64,000 nucleotides of DNA from Progne subis subis (lineage: Eukaryota > Chordata > Aves > Passeriformes > Hirundinidae), in NCBI GenBank assembly GCA_022316685.1, contig JAKJHU010000067.1, forward strand, positions 2,449,001 through 2,513,000. Reading direction: 5' to 3'. The stretch's first letter is position 1; the number at the start of each line of letters is the position of its first letter. Positions 13,188-26,300 of the stretch are shown piece after piece. The position numbers and the translations under genes are program-made. The notes beneath the pieces were generated by a model, which worked only from the letters and a program-made list of their open reading frames with translations, was not told the DNA's origin and made no database searches.

Positions 13188-15747
13188 CATACACTTTTTT
13201 TTCCCCTCACTATTTTATCTTCATCCTTTTCAGACAGAGAAGGGAGCAGGATGAGGTGGTTCATGCAGTCACTGATTGTGTGACTACTGATGAGTGCATC
13301 TGTCTGTGATCTGTGCCCCCACCACCTGAGTGTATCCGTAAATATGTGTGGTACATGTTCCCTGCTGGAAATACTACTTCAGTCCTACTACTGGTTAGAA
13401 ATAGGAGCATGGAGTCACAGCAGCCTCACCTCTCTCTCAGAATGTTAGATTTGGCATGATATATATGTTAATTTTCATCTAACATAATGTACTTTAAAAA
13501 GATATTTATTTGTTTATGTGTCTCTATAACCTGAAAATATTTTAACTATGTGTTGTTATTAAACATAAAACATGTTTACTAAAATATTTAGTATTTATAA
13601 GTCTATGGCAACCTTCTAGAATCATAAAAATTGCCCATGATGTAAATACCACAAATAATTTTTTTCTCAATTTCTAAAGGGTTAGAACTGTATCAACCCT
13701 TGCAGATTTCAAAGGTTCGTTAGCTTCATTCCAAAGGAAAGTCTACAAACAGGTTGGTTGTTTGGGTTTTTTTTTCCTCTTTTGCTCACATGTCTCTTTT
13801 TGTTTGACTGTTCTTCAAGTAGTCTTAAATTTCCTTGGGAACAGAGTCATAAAGAAGATGAGCAGTAAGTCAGAAAAGGTTTTGCAGTTTAACGACCAAC
13901 CTCATTTCCTCTTCATAAACCTTTACAAGGTTTTAATATGCTCCTAACTCCATATCTGCATCTTAGTTTAAGAGGCTTTTTAGGAGCCTACAAATATTGT
14001 TCACAGTCTAGATTTTTAATGTCTCTGTAACCTGAATAGCTAATATCAACTTAAATGTTCAGAGTAAGTTTGAAAATATATATGTAGAATTAATTCTGTT
14101 TTTCTCAGAGGAAAAAGGACAGAAATGTGTGCCCAGAATCTTTGCTATACCAGGAAAAATATATGCCTTATAGGAAAAGTTGAATATTACTTAAGAACAG
14201 TACAGTTTTACTTACATGCTTCTCTCTGAGAAGGAGAAATTCCTAAATATGTAACAATGTCTTATTTTAAACTATGTTATTAAAAGAGAAAAAGAAAGGG
14301 AAGTAAGAAAATAAATACAGAGAAAAATTGTAATAATGAGTGAAATACTGAATTTTTCTATTTAATTATGTTTTTGTTGTTGAAACCTTCATTTTATTAT
14401 TTTTTTGTTTATTTGTTTGTTTTTTGTATTTAGAAACCCTTTTTATCATGTAATTGATGATGTAATAGGATAAGTAAACTATAACAGGAAGCCTTATGGC
14501 TCCTACACCAATGGCTGAAAATCTAATGCCAGCAGGGTTTTTTTAGGTTTGGTCCTAGATGTACATCTCAATTTCCAAACACACTGTTTGTGAGAAGAAT
14601 TAATGAAGCTGACAGATTTCTGCCATGCAACTCTTCCCATTTTGTAATTTAAATATATGTTAGGACATCATCCATCCCTAAAAGACAGCAATAGAAAGAG
14701 GTTATATTAATCGGTGCTATGGACAGCAGATTGCGTATATAATCAACAGATTCTAGTTAGGGTATGGAATGCCAAGGGCAAATTTATGTTGCTGGTTGGA
14801 GTGCATGAGAATAGATTATTTCTAATTTCACACCATTGTTTAATCACTAGTCTGATCATTCATTTAACCAGAGTGCAGTTTCAGCTATTCTCATTCATAC
14901 TTCTTTATCAAATTAGGTTGCATTTGACTAATGTGTTCAAAAGCCTTTGAAGACAGGAGATAGACAGATGAACAGATGTAACTGAAAGTCTTTCTTAAAA
15001 AGAAACAAGCTAAAATTATCTCTTCATTACAGTAGCTAACATGATTCATTGCATTCTTTGAAGAGCCAAAGTTAAATTCATAAATGGCATAAATTCAAGA
15101 AACTTCAGTTTATCTGCAATTAGTTCTGGGTCACAGAAGTAAAGGACATTACCCCCAACCTCCCATACTGTTCATGCAAAGATTTGGTTGCTAGAATAGG
15201 ACTTAAAACCATCATCATACTGATCCCTTAACAGTCCAGACTTATTTCTATGAAGTGACTAGGAAAAAGAATGCAGTTTGAGTCATTATCTGTCTGTGTA
15301 AAATCTCTCTCTCCTTTTTTTTTCCCCTGAGGACAAGTAGTTTGGAGGTTTTTCTCCAATATAAGGAAAAAAAAGAAACAAAAACAAAACACCACAAAAC
15401 CAAACAAAAAACCCACACACCAGAAATTTTCTTGGGAAAATGTGTTTCAACCCTGCTTTTTTCAAAAACCAGGAGGAGAATTACATGTTACTTCATTGTT
15501 TCATTGTGCCAGTAACATTTTGTCTAATGGGCACACACACACATGTGCATATGTATGTGCATGCATAAGTGCATCTGCATGTATAGTTATGCATTAATGT
15601 ATATGTCTGTGTGTAGTTAAATATTAACATAAGTTAATTCTCTAATCTTCTCTGAGATATATAATCACCTGTGCTACTCTTCTTTGTCTTTCCTTGTTTT
15701 TTGTTTAGTTTTTACTGCCACTATTTTTAATACTGCCTTTCTTTACC

Positions 15748-15772
15748 AAAAAAAAAAAAAAAAAAAAAAAAA
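15748..15772. repeat. A25 homopolymer
   Basis: Uninterrupted poly(A), with no recognisable retroposon body on its 5' side. Confidence 0.95.
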
Positions 15773-16578
15773 GTAAACCAGAGGATAAAATATATCATTC
15801 TCAGCATCTCTAGGTGAAAGAGTCTTACTGTTTATTGCAAAGACACAGAAGTTCAGGGCTTGTAAATATGACTCACTGTACAGTTATTCCTAAATTAAAA
15901 TGTGCCTGTGATTTCCACAGCACTTTACAGGAGACAAGACAATCCCATTTTAATGATAATTTTTTACAAGGCTCATCTGAAAATAATGATGGATTTTGGC
16001 TAGCCCACTGATATAATTAATTGCTTTGTACAAAATATTTTACTTATGAGGAAAACCTGTGCCAATATGACCAAGTTCTAACTGGAGGAAATTAAAAACT
16101 AAGAAATGTTAGCATTTTGAATTTTTTTCTCCATTTTAAAACATTGAGCCAGAATGAAAATGTGTTCATTTTATTGTTCTTTCACTAAATGGAAATTCAG
16201 TAAAGCCTTGAAACTATGACTGAAACCACCCTAAACCAAGAAGTTTGGTGATGGTTTACAGTTCATGCAGTTTCTGTTCAAAAATGTCCCAGAACAAAAA
16301 GAAAGGTGTGTCTCAGGATATGTAGTCTGAACTAACATCAGAGGTAGAGAAAGAATTGCAGAACTATCATCAGAAGCAGTAAGACTGGATGCAATGGTAT
16401 ATAATGTTGAGCAATCTCTCGATCATTTCAGTTTGCAAGACTTTTCTTGGGAGTGAAATATTAGCTAAAATGAGAATTTTTTAACCTTAGATTGTTTACC
16501 AAACTACAAGGTAAAATAATAGTAATTGTTGAATTCAGGAAATATCTAATTACATTATGAAATAGTAAAATATTAGTG

Positions 16579-16587
<9 letters not shown>

Positions 16588-16610
<23 letters not shown>
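16588..16610. repeat. A23 homopolymer
   Basis: Uninterrupted poly(A) with no element recognised beside it. Confidence 0.95.
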
Positions 16611-18099
16611 GACAGTATCTAAACTCAATTGAGATCAAAATATAAGAATTTTTCTCTTTGAGAACAGAAAAAGTGAAATGGAGAAGATGTGTGTCCTTCA
16701 CAAGGCTTCATGAAAGAGTAACACCAAGTAAATTGTAAAATTGATGGCTCTCATAGAACTCTATGTGTTGTACTACAATCCATTTCGATAGAGGAAGGAA
16801 AAAAAATCTACATGGCTATGTATTTGTGTCCTTATTGGGGCTTGGAAAGCATTCATCATTCTTATGAAAATGGTATAATATTTTTAGTAGTTTCCCAGCC
16901 CACTGTATGCCAGTCAATTCTTTGCCAAACTCATCTAGGAAGGACATCTGATCAGACAGCAGTATCATGGAAACCAGTGATGGATTCTCGTTGTACTTCT
17001 CAGTTCTATCAACTAGATGAATTACTTATCAGATTACTCTTTCCCATGTAAATTATAGTAATTTTCCAATAAACAGTTGAGGGTTGTGAATGTGTGCATA
17101 GAGATTAACAGAGGAAGCCACAAATATTTAGTTATTAAGAGAACAATTAATGTCTAGACAAGCATTCTAACAAAAAACCTGGGCATGTGTGGGCTCACTC
17201 CAGCAGAAAAGTCTAGACATATATTTACTTATTTTATTTCTATGTTACAATTTAAAAATACAAAAAAAAACCCAAAAAACCCCCAAAAAACTGATGGCTA
17301 TTTTTTAAATTATTGTTTATTTTTAAACTTATTTCTGTGCTACCATATCCATGCATGGTTATATTATTTTTAAGATTACTCCCTTAATCCACTGGAAGAA
17401 ACTTTTTCAATGTGTATTACCAATACGCTTAATCTATATAATATTACTCTGTAATCTTCAGTCAAACCCTGCAAGAAATCTCAAAATGTAAAATTTATTT
17501 ACAGAGTTAAAAATCCCCTTCTTTTCTCATTTAAAAACTTTTTTTTTTTTTTTTTTCTGTCTATGTTCAGAATAATATCTCAGGGGAAAAAAAAAAAAAA
17601 ATCTCCATTTTGTATTTCTTTTTGTGTGTTCATCAAAGACACAGAAAATGGATCCATATTGGTATCTTTCAATGGTGGTCTGCAACTTTTTCTTTTAGTT
17701 ATTCCCTAGAAGAAAAGCATCATGTCTCTGAAGTGTTTCTGCTAGATGGAGAAGAATGCTTATATTCAATCCCAGTATTTTTTCCAGTCGATTCAGATGT
17801 CTGATGTCAGTGAGTGGTATTTCCCTTAAAATTTTGCAATCGTACCTGAGTAACAACTGTTTCTATTTAGATTTGTTTCCTCCAAGCTTCCCACAAATTG
17901 GTGGAAGAAAATGCATTGAGCTCTTTATTCTCATTCTTATTTTTGACATGAAACAATAATGACTTCAGAAAAGATTTTGATTATGTAAACATTCAAATTA
18001 AAATGTAGCAATAGCCTGGAGCTCCTAATCTACCTTTCTATTTCAGAAGTCCTGTTTTTTTTCTCTGACCTATTTCTCTTCATGTTTACTTTGGGTTTA

Positions 18100-18297
18100 G
18101 GATTTTGGGGGTATTTTGTTTGTTGGTTTTTTTGTTTGTTTGGTTGGTTTGGTTTGGTTTTTTGTATGTGTGTGGTTTGTTTGGTTGGTTGGTTTGTTTG
18201 GTTTTTGGTTGGTTGGTTTGGTTGGGTTTTTGTTTGTTCGTTTGTTTTCGGGTTTGGGGGTTTTTTTGTTTGTTTGTTTTTGGTTTTGTTTTTTGTC
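18100..18297 (+). repeat. TTTG/TTGG strand-asymmetric simple repeat
   Basis: About 200 bp made almost wholly of T and G on the plus strand, as degenerate units such as ggtttgtttggttgg. Because it lacks stop codons it creates long false frames on both strands: Phe/Val/Gly/Trp-rich on plus, and Lys/Asn/Thr/Pro/Gln-rich on minus. These are not genes. Confidence 0.9.
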
Positions 18298-20689
18298 AAC
18301 ACAAGAAAATATTAGAATAGCTTCCCTTGGGCTTTGTAGCTTCTCCCTGAAAATTTCTCTTCTACATTTTGTTAACCCAAAATCAGACAAGACCATTCAT
18401 CTCTCATTACATTTGTTGTCCTCTGATATGAAGCAGTTCACTGGACAAGATAATTTTTCACACACACATAAATTCTTACATTCATTCAGTTACAGAACGA
18501 TATTTGACAGTGGCTATCAGGCCACTTGAAATTAAGAAAGAAATTTAGCTGGTAATCTACATCTTTCTGCCAGGTTCATCAAAAACACATTTTTGGTTTA
18601 AACGCTACTTATTGATTTACTTCCATAAGAGTTTTGGCCTTACACAGAATCTGCAGATTTTTATATTTGTATCAGGTGTGGAAATGTGTTTTATGGATTA
18701 AATGGAAACCTCAAATCTATGATTAGATCACCTGTTTTTACTGTTATGTTAATGTGGTGAGACATGTCCTACAAATTTTCTGTGTCATACAGATCTGTGA
18801 AGAGATATAACCACCTTCTTTAAAAAGGACTCCTGTTTGTGATCATAGCTCCCTCCTGCCCTTTCTCCTCTTTTCCCTATGGTTTAATGATTCCCAGTTG
18901 TAAATACCAAAGATTTCTTAAATAACCCAAAATATGCTAGGGAATATTTGAGTGATATGTTATCTTTTATCATGAGACATGCATCTCTGCCCCATGAGAA
19001 ATGTAGCTCTTGTCTACATGATATTCATTGATTCATTCATTTCTTTTTGCTCCTTTGAGACTTTGTAATCCAGGAGGAGATTTAACCTCTTCATGGTTGC
19101 ATTCTCTATTAGATTGTGCAATTTTCCATTTAAATAAAGCACTACATTACAGCTATCCTGATATGCTGCCTTTTTTCTTTGAAGTTTATCTCTTGTCAAT
19201 CCATTCTTTCTTAAATTTGGCATTATTAAGCTGGCATATTTCTTCATTAAGGATGAAAAAATAAAAACGTATCCGTATATTTTTCTGTTGAAATTTGGTG
19301 GCTTTGTAACCCTATTTTAACTTATTTTCCATTTTATTTGCATAAAAATGGAAAAGAAAAGCTCTTTAGATATTTGTTTGTGTTACAAAAGTCCTTTCAG
19401 TTTTTGTGAGGTTTTTTTTTTAATTAAGATTTAATTAAGATTTAAAATATCCATATTGCAGTATAAAGATACCTTATATTTACTATTTCTGTTAATTTCA
19501 AATCTGTTCTGCTTCATATCATTCATCCCCAAAGGCTTTTCCCATATGAAAAGCAATTTAAAAAAAAAAAAAAATTACATTAAAAAATCAACTACATAAA
19601 AATCTGCTATTTACTAAAAATTCCTATCATAAAAATTGCACAACAAAAATCAGTTTAATCAGTCCTTTTGTCAAAATTTTAAATCAAATATTGATAGTAC
19701 ATTCTCTCAGAATCCTTTCATACACAATTAAAGAAAAGGCTGTCTTGAAATGTAAGCTGTTCTTACTAACAGGAAGGAGGAAATTTTTTTACTGCTTCTT
19801 TTTTTCCTCATTTCTTTTGTTGTCTCAGTAATCACAGATGCTGTGAAGGAACTTTGTGGAGAAAAAACAAAAGCAGTTTACACTGATAAATACTGGGAAG
19901 TGTCTACAGTTAAGATTACAAATCAAAGCCTCACATTTTGAAATAGTTTTCTAGAAGAAAACTCCCGAGCAGATTTGTTCAGCCAATGGTTAAATTTTTC
20001 TTAACACTTGATATTAACTTGAAGGTTGATGAACAGTTCAAAGATTCATGACTGCATCCTCTCAAAGCAACTAGACAATATCACTAACTGTATTGGAAAG
20101 CAATTTCATGTGAATTTCTTCACAAAAAAGCTGGACTTGGAGTATTTAACATCAACAAGATACAAAAAGAGGGAATATAAACATCATGAATTTTAAAATA
20201 AAAATAACTGTTTCGTATCATTCACTTCATAACTACTTCAAAGGTAGATATATGCCACAGAACCCCCACATGAACACATGCACAGACACCACACTCATAT
20301 GAAACAATAAATGAAGTATGTGCAAATTCTTGTATTTATCAAGAAATAGAAAAAACAGTGAAACAGATTAAGTCATCTTAGAAGGTCCCAGACAAAGATG
20401 GCTCAAATGGATGAAAAGATGGGCACTCATCTGATCAAAACTACTGTTGCACAGTTAAACCAAGGAAGCTATTCAAACTCAGACTTTGTCAAAAATACCT
20501 TGTCTAGATAAAACAGTTGGTATAACTTGTGCATAACAAAACTAGGAGCAATGTAGACATCCAAGTATGGTTTCACACATAAACCTTTCATAACTGACAC
20601 CTATCTCATTAGATTCTGTTGCTTTTGGCTTGTTTCCAGACAAGGTTGCAATAGCAGGGGAAACAGATGATAGAAACAATAGCAAAAAA

Positions 20690-20830
20690 AGCCAACCAAA
20701 GAAAAACAAACAAAACCAACAACAACAACAAACAAACCACCACAAGAAAAACTAGAAAAATAAAAACTAAGGACAAAAAAAAAAAAAAAAAATAAAAACA
20801 AAAAAAGGTAGAAAACCAAAAAATATTTTT
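20690..20830 (-). repeat. A/C-rich simple tract (AAAC, AAC units)
   Basis: An A-dominated tract with aaac and aacaac units and a run of 17-18 A. Its minus strand resembles the G/T tracts elsewhere in the window. It gives false Phe/Leu-rich minus-strand frames. Confidence 0.85.
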
Positions 20831-21564
20831 AAAAAAACAGGAATAAGAAATTAAGTGTAAGTAAAAAATCAAACTAACTATCATGAAATGGGTTTAGATA
20901 CCAAATATAATGAAGTTTATAGATGGTATTGTAGTTATAAATATGTAATCATGACAATTCCCTTTTTTTTTTTTTTCCTTGTAAAATTCTACCTATGGTG
21001 TTATTGCAGATGACAAGCAAAAAGAGGATGCAAAGTGCTGTTTCCTCATTGTGATCCAGGGATAGCTGAAATCAAGATATCAGAGATAGATATACACAGT
21101 AGATTGATTTTTTTTTTTTAAACTTATTATCAGTGTTGTCCTAAGAATATACAACACAACTATAATTTTGCAACGGGAGTGGTGAGCACTCAATCTGTGT
21201 GCTTACTACTTTGTATAAAAGAAACCTCGTGAGATTTAGTAATTTAAGAGCCAAATCCTTGCACTGACTACAGGAAATAAAAAAATATAGAAAGAGAGAA
21301 AGCAGCCTTCGGAAAAATATGTAGTTACACATTGCTTTCGTGTAAACAATGTGGCAAGAATATATAACAAAATAACAGTCATTTTCCCCAAACAATCAAT
21401 TGTTATAAAGAAAAAAAATAGGTAGGACTTTTTACACTGGCCATGCCATAAGTAACCACTGCAAATCTGATTTGAGGGACTGGGACCATAGCAACATCTA
21501 AAGGAAGATGGAGGCGCTGAGTTTTGTTGGTTTGTTCTGTGGTTTTCCATCATTGCTTTGACCA

Positions 21565-21909
21565 TGAAATTGACCCTTTTAGCCTTCGCACGAGACCAGA
21601 CGCCACCGAAGGTAGAGTCTTGACTCTCTGGTTTCGGTGGGATAGTTCTGCTTTTATTCTTATGTCCTGCTCAGCCTTGAGACCCTTCCCGATGGAGAGC
21701 CGATGCCAGAGAGTGCTGGCCCCTCCCTCGCCATGGCTTTTTCCCCCAGGGGCAGGGCCCAGAGGCGAGACCCAGAGGCATCGCCCAATCTGTGATAAGT
21801 GGGAGGAAACAGGATTAGGTTACATCTCAGTGAGGGGGGTGGGCACTGCTGGGCGGGGACAGATAGAAAAGAACATTACAAATATAAACCCAATTAATGC
21901 ATTACAACA
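21565..21909 (-). mobile_element. Solo ERV LTR (345 bp), GC-rich
   Basis: A GC-rich island in AT-rich DNA. On the minus strand it starts TGTTGTAATG and ends GGGTCAATTTCA (TG...CA). It has AATAAA near the R region (plus-strand tttatt at 21653-21658) followed by a U5-like stretch. The flanks GACCA (21560-21564) and GACCC (21910-21914) differ by one base and may be the target-site duplication. No coding internal region adjoins it. LTR identity is well supported by the island, signal and ends. The exact edges are less certain. Confidence 0.65.
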
Positions 21910-22571
21910 GACCCTGAAAATAGCAGCAGACTATTCCATGAATCACACTCAAAACTGGCAAACACAGGAAGCTAAACTTGTAATTTTCAAGAGCACATGT
22001 CCATATAAACAATGAAAAAGAGTTTTCTGATAAGTTTTGTAAAACGTGATCATTGATATAAAACTGTGGACTTGTTTCCTATCAGAAGATGGAGAAACTG
22101 ATTATAATAATTTAGAACACTTCTGATTTTCAAAAGAAATTTAATGAATTCTATATTATCATAATATTTTTAATGCATGTGTGCAAAAAAAAATCCAGAA
22201 ATGCTCTTTGTTACCAGAATACCAGGAAGTATTTGTCTTCATAAAGGCAAAAATCTATACTACTTTGAAAAAGAACGAATATGGTTGCCTGGTAAATGTG
22301 TGTTCATGCATGCTTTTGTGGATATCTGTGTGAGAGCAGGAAAGATCAGAAAGATCAGACAAGTTTTTAAATCCATGTCTCTGCTGGGACTGACAACATT
22401 ATTCTTGGAATTTCTCAACACTCCAGCGCACATAAAGTAGATTTATTCATGTGAACAGCGAGTGTACTGACTTCTGCTAGATAATTATACTGCTTAAGAA
22501 GTGAATATTTTCTTATCTTACTTGATATCCTCTGTAAGTTATAATACACTTCAGTAACTGTATACTTATTT

Positions 22572-22680
22572 CAAAAAAAAAAACAAACCCCAAGCCAAAA
22601 TTTAAAAAAAAGAAAAAAAAGGAAACAAACAACCAAACAAGTAAACCCGAACACCCAAAATACCAAACCCCACCCCAAAC
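22572..22680 (-). repeat. A/C-rich simple tract
   Basis: Degenerate aaac, aacc and cccaaa units on the plus strand. This is the complement type of the G/T tracts at 18100 and 47897. Confidence 0.8.
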
Positions 22681-23526
22681 CTTGAAATAAGAGCTGAATT
22701 TAGTTCTTTTCCCACAGCAGATACACACAAATATTAGTAGAGTTTTTTGAGTTGCAACAGTATGTTCATGGACTGAGCATTCCTTTAAAAATACGATGTT
22801 GGAAAGAAGAATAAACCTACAATACTTTTGTTTCAATAAAAATCCAGTCATCTTCATTAATGTCTCCATTATTCAGTTTTCCTAATAAATGTTAGAAAAA
22901 TTACAATTAAAATATAAGATTAGCCAAGCCTTTAGGATATCTTAGAAATATATGATCAGTCTTAGTTTGTAATAGGTGAAAAGCTATCAGTGATACATCT
23001 AGAAACAAGATCATGACAGAGAGAAAAAGGTACTAAAAATTAGCAAGAAACAAGCATGAGACATAAAGAAAGAGCAATAGAAGCCAGCTCAAATTTGGAA
23101 AATAAATATCCCATCCCCAGAGAAAATGTGTAGCAAAAAGCCAAACAATTAAAGAAAATATGTTGAAATAAATGCCTAGCAAGTTGCCACAAAATGCCGT
23201 AGTCAAAGGTAACATACTGTATATTAGTTTAGAAATCAGAGGGACTTGATAGATACCTGTCCTTAAGTCTCTTTTTGCCCAGAAAATGCCTAGGTTTTGA
23301 GCCTAGGGTGTTCAGCAAGTACATTTCCTCTAGCTTCAAGAATGCAACATATTAATTCAGCAGGAAAAAATCTGTTGTTCATTTGCCTTCAAGTTTCCAG
23401 AAACTGAAAATAGCTTTAAGGCTTAATGTTAAGAGCAAATCAAGGCAAACACTTCTAACAATGAGAAGGAGAATATTGGAATAAGAAAGAAGTTTAAGTA
23501 GCCTTTTTTTTTTTTTTTTTTTTTCC

Positions 23527-23554
23527 TTTAGAAATACCATAAGGTATTTCTAAA
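23527..23554. repeat. Perfect 12-bp inverted repeat, 4-nt loop
   Basis: The left arm TTTAGAAATACC (23527-23538) is followed by the loop ATAA, and the right arm GGTATTTCTAAA (23543-23554) is its exact complement. It lies directly after a T21 run. Confidence 0.9.
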
Positions 23555-24446
23555 TTTCTTAGTTCTAAAGAGTACTTAGAGTTAAACTTTCAACATAAAA
23601 CTCAAATATTCATATTGGACCTGATTTTCTTCCTGTTGAATTTAATGGCAAAATTCCCATAGATTTCAAAGCAGGCAGAACCAGCCCTGTTATACATTAG
23701 TGATATGTAAAATCATGGTAGAAACATTAGTGAAACTTTTTTTTGATACATTTTTGCATGTTTTCAAGTAAGTATATTAATTATCTTGATTATCGCCATG
23801 GAGAATAATAATAAACATCTCTGAAGCTCTTATCAGTGAAAATATTTAAAGGAGGGAATATATAAACAGATTGCACCAACAAAATATCTTTGGGCAAGTT
23901 GAATAATTATCATATATACTGCTACTGGAGAACTGACTACTTCTAGGGTTCTACATCTGCTATTTTAAACTCACTTTTGGCTCTGAACTTCCTAAAAACT
24001 TCTCTACCACATACAAGGAAGATCGAGACTTTAGTCTGCATTGCAGCTTTGAAGAATTTTTCAGGGAAAACCATTAACTTTAAAAATGTATCATACAAAT
24101 AATAGATAGTAGAATGTCTGTATAAATTAGCAGAAGGAAATAATAATTAAATTTTCAGATGTAAGAGAATAATCTTTTTCATCTTCATAGGAAAAGCTTA
24201 ATCTTAATTGTAATTTCATCCTGATTTTTTTATTATGCCAGAGAAGAAAAAATGGTAGCTACCTATTAAAGATATCCATATTTCATTTTGCCTCTCATGA
24301 GACTTGAGTTTCAGTTTAAGAGTGAAGGTTTAAGTCTGTTCAGTTAAAAGGTAAAAGTACTCAGGGCTTCATAAATCCTATCTGCCAACCTATATTGATT
24401 TTGTGGATATCTCATTTTAGGTGATACTCAACATCTATTTTAGGCT

Positions 24447-24455
24447 CTTTTTCTT

Positions 24456-24485
<30 letters not shown>
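24447..24485. repeat. T-rich tract
   Basis: T runs broken by single C residues, ending in 23-24 consecutive T. Confidence 0.9.
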
Positions 24486-24486
<1 letters not shown>

Positions 24487-25574
24487 AATCCAACCTCCAG
24501 AAACTTAATGAAGCATTTAGGTGTAAATATCCCTATTTAAGTCTTACATTCTGTGATGATTTCTAAACAGGGCAGTCAAAGTAGTATGAGCAGTGATTCA
24601 CAATTCACTGATAATTCCCAAAGCATTTAAACTAATTTGCTTAAACTTAGATATCTAGTATCATTTATAATGTTTTATGGTGTTCTAAATTCCTGAATAA
24701 GGCTTAGAGATATGATACAAGTGGCACAGAAGACATGGGTCTTTTTGATTTGGTGGATGGGAGCAGCAGTGGTCAACCCAAAAGGTGCACACAGTGTGTC
24801 TGTCAGCTGCTCAAGCAGCTGAATGGAGCTATACCATTGCCTGACTTGAACTGAGCCTTCAGGGTAAACTGAATTTGCCCTTGAGTGTGATGACCTGAAT
24901 TTACCAACACATGTATATGTACAGGGGAGTTAATCTGGAGCTCAATACCATCTGAGGACGTTTCCAAGAAAGGTGCAAAATTGACACACACACGGTACCA
25001 TTGTCAGGTTAGATATTTACCTAGATCTAGTCTATTTCTTACATTATCAGTTCCTGTAGCTCAAATAATTTGCAGTAGTTGGTTAAATTAATTGTTTATG
25101 AGATTTCCTTAATTAAGAGTACTGAATTCTTAAATGAGCAATAGGCCTTACATGCTAACAAATATTAACATCTTTAATTTATTCCATTACAGACTTAGTA
25201 TTTAATTTTACATATGACAACACTGATGGAGAGACATCCTTTTTATACAGCTTGGAGTTTTAATTTTCACAAGGAGGAAGAGATTAGATACATATGTATT
25301 TTATGATTCACAAGAGAACTTTTCAAATCAGAGCAATATTTGAATAGATTATTTCATTTAGTAAACTTTATTTAGCACCTAGATAACTTCTAGAAACTGA
25401 AGATGTTGCTTGAAAAGATAACTCTAGAACATCCAATCTCTTGTTGGTTACAAACCAGGGTAATGCCTAATGACTTCAGTGGTCTTTGCAGCTATAAAAA
25501 GGCTTCTCTTTGGAAAGCTGGAAATCTGGTTAGAGGATTTGTATCTAATTTTGAGACATTTGATTTAGGAAAGT

Positions 25575-25588
25575 ATCTCTCTAGCTAT

Positions 25589-25619
<31 letters not shown>

Positions 25620-25650
25620 ATCCATCCATCCATCCATCCATCTCTCTATC
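25575..25650 (+). repeat. Compound ATCT / ATCC microsatellite
   Basis: About seven atct units change abruptly to about five to six atcc units at 25620. Both blocks are nearly perfect, so the locus is likely to be length-polymorphic. Confidence 0.95.
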
Positions 25651-26300
25651 AAATCAATTAAGGAATTAAAAGATCAGGATAAAGGCAAGGACATGAAAGG
25701 GATTTTTTGCAGCACTGTGCTTTGAGAAAAGCTTATCAAAGTCTTTGTTGGTTTTGTTACCTGAGATATTTTTGTATCAGAAATGGTACACAGATATCCC
25801 TTGATGATACTTCCACATTTCTCAAACTAGAGGCTTGTCTTCAGGGATAGACAAAATTCCAAGGAAGCCATGTGTGAAGAAAAACAAGGAAGTCAGAAGG
25901 ACACTTATTTCCCTCATACTCCTTACATCTTTAGACCTCAACATGTATTTTATACGGAAACATAACACTGGTATGGAAATAAGAATTCAGATAATGAAGC
26001 AGACTATTACAGAAAGAGATAAATGTGCACAGAAGTCAATTCTAGTAGGGACATGTTAAAATTACAACTTTTGGGGGACTGGAGGGCTTTAGGCTGTATG
26101 AGCAAATTTTATAGTTTGAAAATATTTTCAATTACTCTCTCATATTTCCCTAATTTTTATATGTATGAAAAAAGATTCTAGCAATATTTGTAAATTACAT
26201 TTTCCTACCAGAATTAAATTTTAAAACTAACTGCTGCTTAGCCCATTCTCCAAATTTCAGCAATTTAGTCTCTTTTTTCCCCACACCAGCAATGTCAATG

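Larger units (their letters stand above)
13188..21564. other. Long AT-rich non-coding stretch
   Basis: More than 8 kb without a supported gene. It holds a CA/TG-rich patch (15531-15615), A25 (15748-15772), A23 (16588-16610), a T run at 17539-17556, A14 at about 17587-17600, an A/C-rich patch at about 17262-17295, the G/T tract at 18100-18297 and the A-rich tract at 20690-20830. The segment 13200-13440 is somewhat GC-richer and may be an old repeat, but I cannot classify it. Confidence 0.55.
21910..26300. other. AT-rich non-coding DNA
   Basis: No gene supported. It contains an A/C-rich tract (22572-22680), T21 (23504-23524), a perfect hairpin (23527-23554), a T-rich tract (24447-24485) and a tetranucleotide microsatellite (25575-25650). 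Confidence 0.6.

Noticed and set aside
18030..18529. Several long frames on both strands
   Set aside because: Direct translation of the stop-free T/G simple repeat.
20542..20884. Three hydrophobic minus-strand frames resembling membrane segments
   Set aside because: Phe/Leu/Val-rich translation of an A/C-rich simple tract.
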